From: Streptococcus parasanguinis | GTDB lineage: Bacteria; Bacillota; Bacilli; Lactobacillales; Streptococcaceae | Assembly: GCF_023109675.1 (NCBI RefSeq) | Contig: NZ_JALDUR010000002.1 | Span: forward strand, 186,001 to 250,000 | Direction: 5' to 3' | Length of the DNA: 64,000 nucleotides | Shown here: piece by piece, positions 62,850 to 64,000 of the stretch | How the letters are laid out: each line of letters opens with the position of its first letter | Numbering within the stretch: position 1 is the first letter of the stretch | Position numbers and translations under genes: made by a program | Notes under the pieces: model-generated | The model's database searches: none | What the model was told of the DNA's origin: nothing | The model's input: the letters and a program-made list of their open reading frames with translations, nothing else

Positions 62850-63533
62850 ATGTACGACATATCATTTATTGAACCATCTTTGCTTCCTAGAGAACGTTTG
62901 GTTTCTGAAGGGGTAGATAAGCTGAGTCATCAAGAATTGCTATCCATTCTCTTACGGACAGGCAATAAGAAAAAAAGCGTTTATGAGATTGCACAAGGTC
63001 TTTTGAGTTCGGTTAATAGTTTAAAGGAGTTAAGTCAATTAACTCTAGAGGAGCTACAGGAAATCTCAGGTATTGGCCGGGTGAAGGCCATCGAACTTCA
63101 GGCTGTGATTGAGTTTGGACGAAGGATTCATAAAGACGAATTGATGAGTTCTGAACAGATCATGAGCAGCCAGAAATTGGCCCATAAAATTCAACAGGAA
63201 ATCGGCCATAAGAAACAGGAGCACCTGGTTGCCCTCTATTTAAATACGCAGAATGAAATTATTCATCAGCAGACCATTTTTATTGGAACCGTGAATCGAA
63301 GTATTGCGGAGCCACGTGAAATCCTGCATTATGCACTGAAGCACATGGCAACCTCTATCATCTTGGCTCACAATCATCCATCTGGTGCCGTATTTCCCAG
63401 TAAAAATGATGATGAAGTAACGCAACGAGTTTTAGAGGCCTGTGAAGTGATGGGTTTAACCCTATTGGATCACTTGATTGTATCTGAAGAAAACTATTAT
63501 AGTTACCGTGAAGAGACAGATTATTTGGTATAA
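62850..63533 (+). CDS. radC: RadC/JAB-domain protein
   Basis: 227 residues. N-terminal helix-hairpin-helix ([18 protein letters not shown], ~69-86) and a C-terminal JAB metalloprotease-fold domain with the metal motif [19 protein letters not shown] (HxH..S..D, ~172-190). Named for a supposed repair role that is now doubted; function in streptococci is not essential for transformation as far as known. GAGGAGG precedes the ATG. A 175-bp repeat starts 4 bp after its stop. Confidence 0.93.
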   Translation: MYDISFIEPSLLPRERLVSEGVDKLSHQELLSILLRTGNKKKSVYEIAQGLLSSVNSLKELSQLTLEELQEISGIGRVKAIELQAVIEFGRRIHKDELMSSEQIMSSQKLAHKIQQEIGHKKQEHLVALYLNTQNEIIHQQTIFIGTVNRSIAEPREILHYALKHMATSIILAHNHPSGAVFPSKNDDEVTQRVLEACEVMGLTLLDHLIVSEENYYSYREETDYLV

Positions 63534-63537
63534 AAAA

Positions 63538-63712
63538 GAGAGTGGGACAGAAATCAGTAATTCGTTAGAATTCGATTTCGTCGTCCCACCTCCGCACAGT
63601 TGAGTAGGGCTGTAAAAGCTGATGAAATCAGCGTAGTAGAGCCCACTCAACCACTGCGTCTTGCTCGACAATCCAAAAATAATTGAGAGGCTAGGATTTT
63701 TGTCCCAGCCTC
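63538..63712 (+). repeat. 175-bp three-hairpin intergenic repeat, copy 4
   Basis: Same orientation as copies 1 and 2, between the convergent ends of radC and rex. Few base changes (for example AATCAG for AATCGG near the start and GGATTTTTG for GGACTTTTG in the last hairpin). Confidence 0.9.
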
Positions 63713-63735
63713 TTTTCTTGTTAATGTATAAATCT

Positions 63736-64000
63736 TTATTCTTCGTTTTTTCGCATGAAATAAAGGAGTGTTTGCAATTCACTAGTGAGATCGACATATT
63801 GGACAACAACGTCTTTAGGAACTGTCAGATGAACCGGAGAAAAGCTTAGAATTCCTTTGACACCGGCATCTACTAAAAGACTAGCAACTTCCTGCGCTTT
63901 AATACTTGGGACAGTTAAAATTGCTGTTTGAATGTCTTCTTGTTTGAGCTTTTCTTTGATCGTAGAAATCCCATAAATGGGGATCCCATCCTTACTTTTG
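63736..64000 (-). CDS. rex: Redox-sensing transcriptional repressor Rex, 3' part
   Basis: Only the last 87 codons are in the window (stop at 63736-63738); the 5' part lies beyond 64000. The visible region matches the Rex C-terminal NAD(H)-binding domain: [53 protein letters not shown], and [19 protein letters not shown]. Rex senses the NADH/NAD ratio and represses fermentation genes; ldh and others are typical targets. Convergent with radC. Confidence 0.93.
   Translation of the reverse strand, partial: KSKDGIPIYGISTIKEKLKQEDIQTAILTVPSIKAQEVASLLVDAGVKGILSFSPVHLTVPKDVVVQYVDLTSELQTLLYFMRKNEE

Overview
The window comes from the chromosome of an oral streptococcus, most likely of the sanguinis/parasanguinis/mitis group. 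The evidence is the gene content and order (rpiA-deoB-punA-deoD, ung-mutX-pyrC, parE/parC, gyrA-srtA, radC/rex), tRNA genes and promoters of streptococcal type, a type II-A CRISPR-Cas9 locus with a pyogenes-like repeat and tracrRNA, and 175-bp intergenic repeats. The species cannot be fixed from the sequence alone.

Layout. 1-2.6 kb: end of a type VII secretion LXG toxin locus (partner fragment, toxin, TipC-like immunity gene that overlaps the toxin out of frame). 2.7-5.3 kb: flavodoxin, chorismate mutase, CLC-F-type transporter, rplS with a leader, tRNA-Arg(CCU). 5.4-14.1 kb: type II-A CRISPR-Cas system (tracrRNA on the minus strand, cas9, cas1, cas2, csn2, leader, 30 repeats and 29 spacers), then a small unknown gene lying between the degenerate last repeat and an isolated degenerate repeat. 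14.2-18.4 kb: two lipoproteins, PrsW-like protease, mnmE. 18.5-26.5 kb: nucleoside and pentose salvage (rpiA, deoB, punA, deoD) with a second CLC channel, a GATase, a HEPN-motif protein and a Sir2 deacetylase. 26.5-29.1 kb: LysR regulator and a DUF6688-like membrane protein. 29.1-33 kb: pyrimidine synthesis as pyrK-pyrD and pyrF-pyrE, each unit with a PyrR attenuator; a series of structured repeats lies between pyrF and pyrE. 33-40.6 kb: small membrane proteins, a GT-C glycosyltransferase, ung, mutX, pyrC, an SGNH lipase and a YpmS protein. 40.6-46.1 kb: a pseudoknotted RNA candidate and the leuABCD operon with a leader peptide and attenuator. 46.1-55.5 kb: Sua5-like protein, a paralogue pair, plsY, parE, an AadE-like gene, parC, ilvE. 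55.6-64 kb: DUF2969, tRNA-Tyr, tRNA-Gln, rpsA, tRNA-Arg(CCG), ldh, gyrA, srtA, a small protein, radC and the end of rex.

Regulation is unusually readable: CodY-type boxes before ilvE, leuA and the Sua5-like gene; two PyrR attenuators; a leucine leader-peptide attenuator; a cre-like site upstream of ldh; and several structured RNAs I cannot assign to a family. The best candidates for something undescribed are (i) an RNA motif with an invariant AGAU/CCUA internal loop, present twice before deoD and once before parC, both genes lacking a Shine-Dalgarno at the start; (ii) the tandem structured units between pyrF and pyrE; (iii) the pseudoknotted RNA before leu; (iv) the deoD-HEPN-sir2 operon; and (v) the gene set between degenerate CRISPR repeats. 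All reading was by eye, with no database search.
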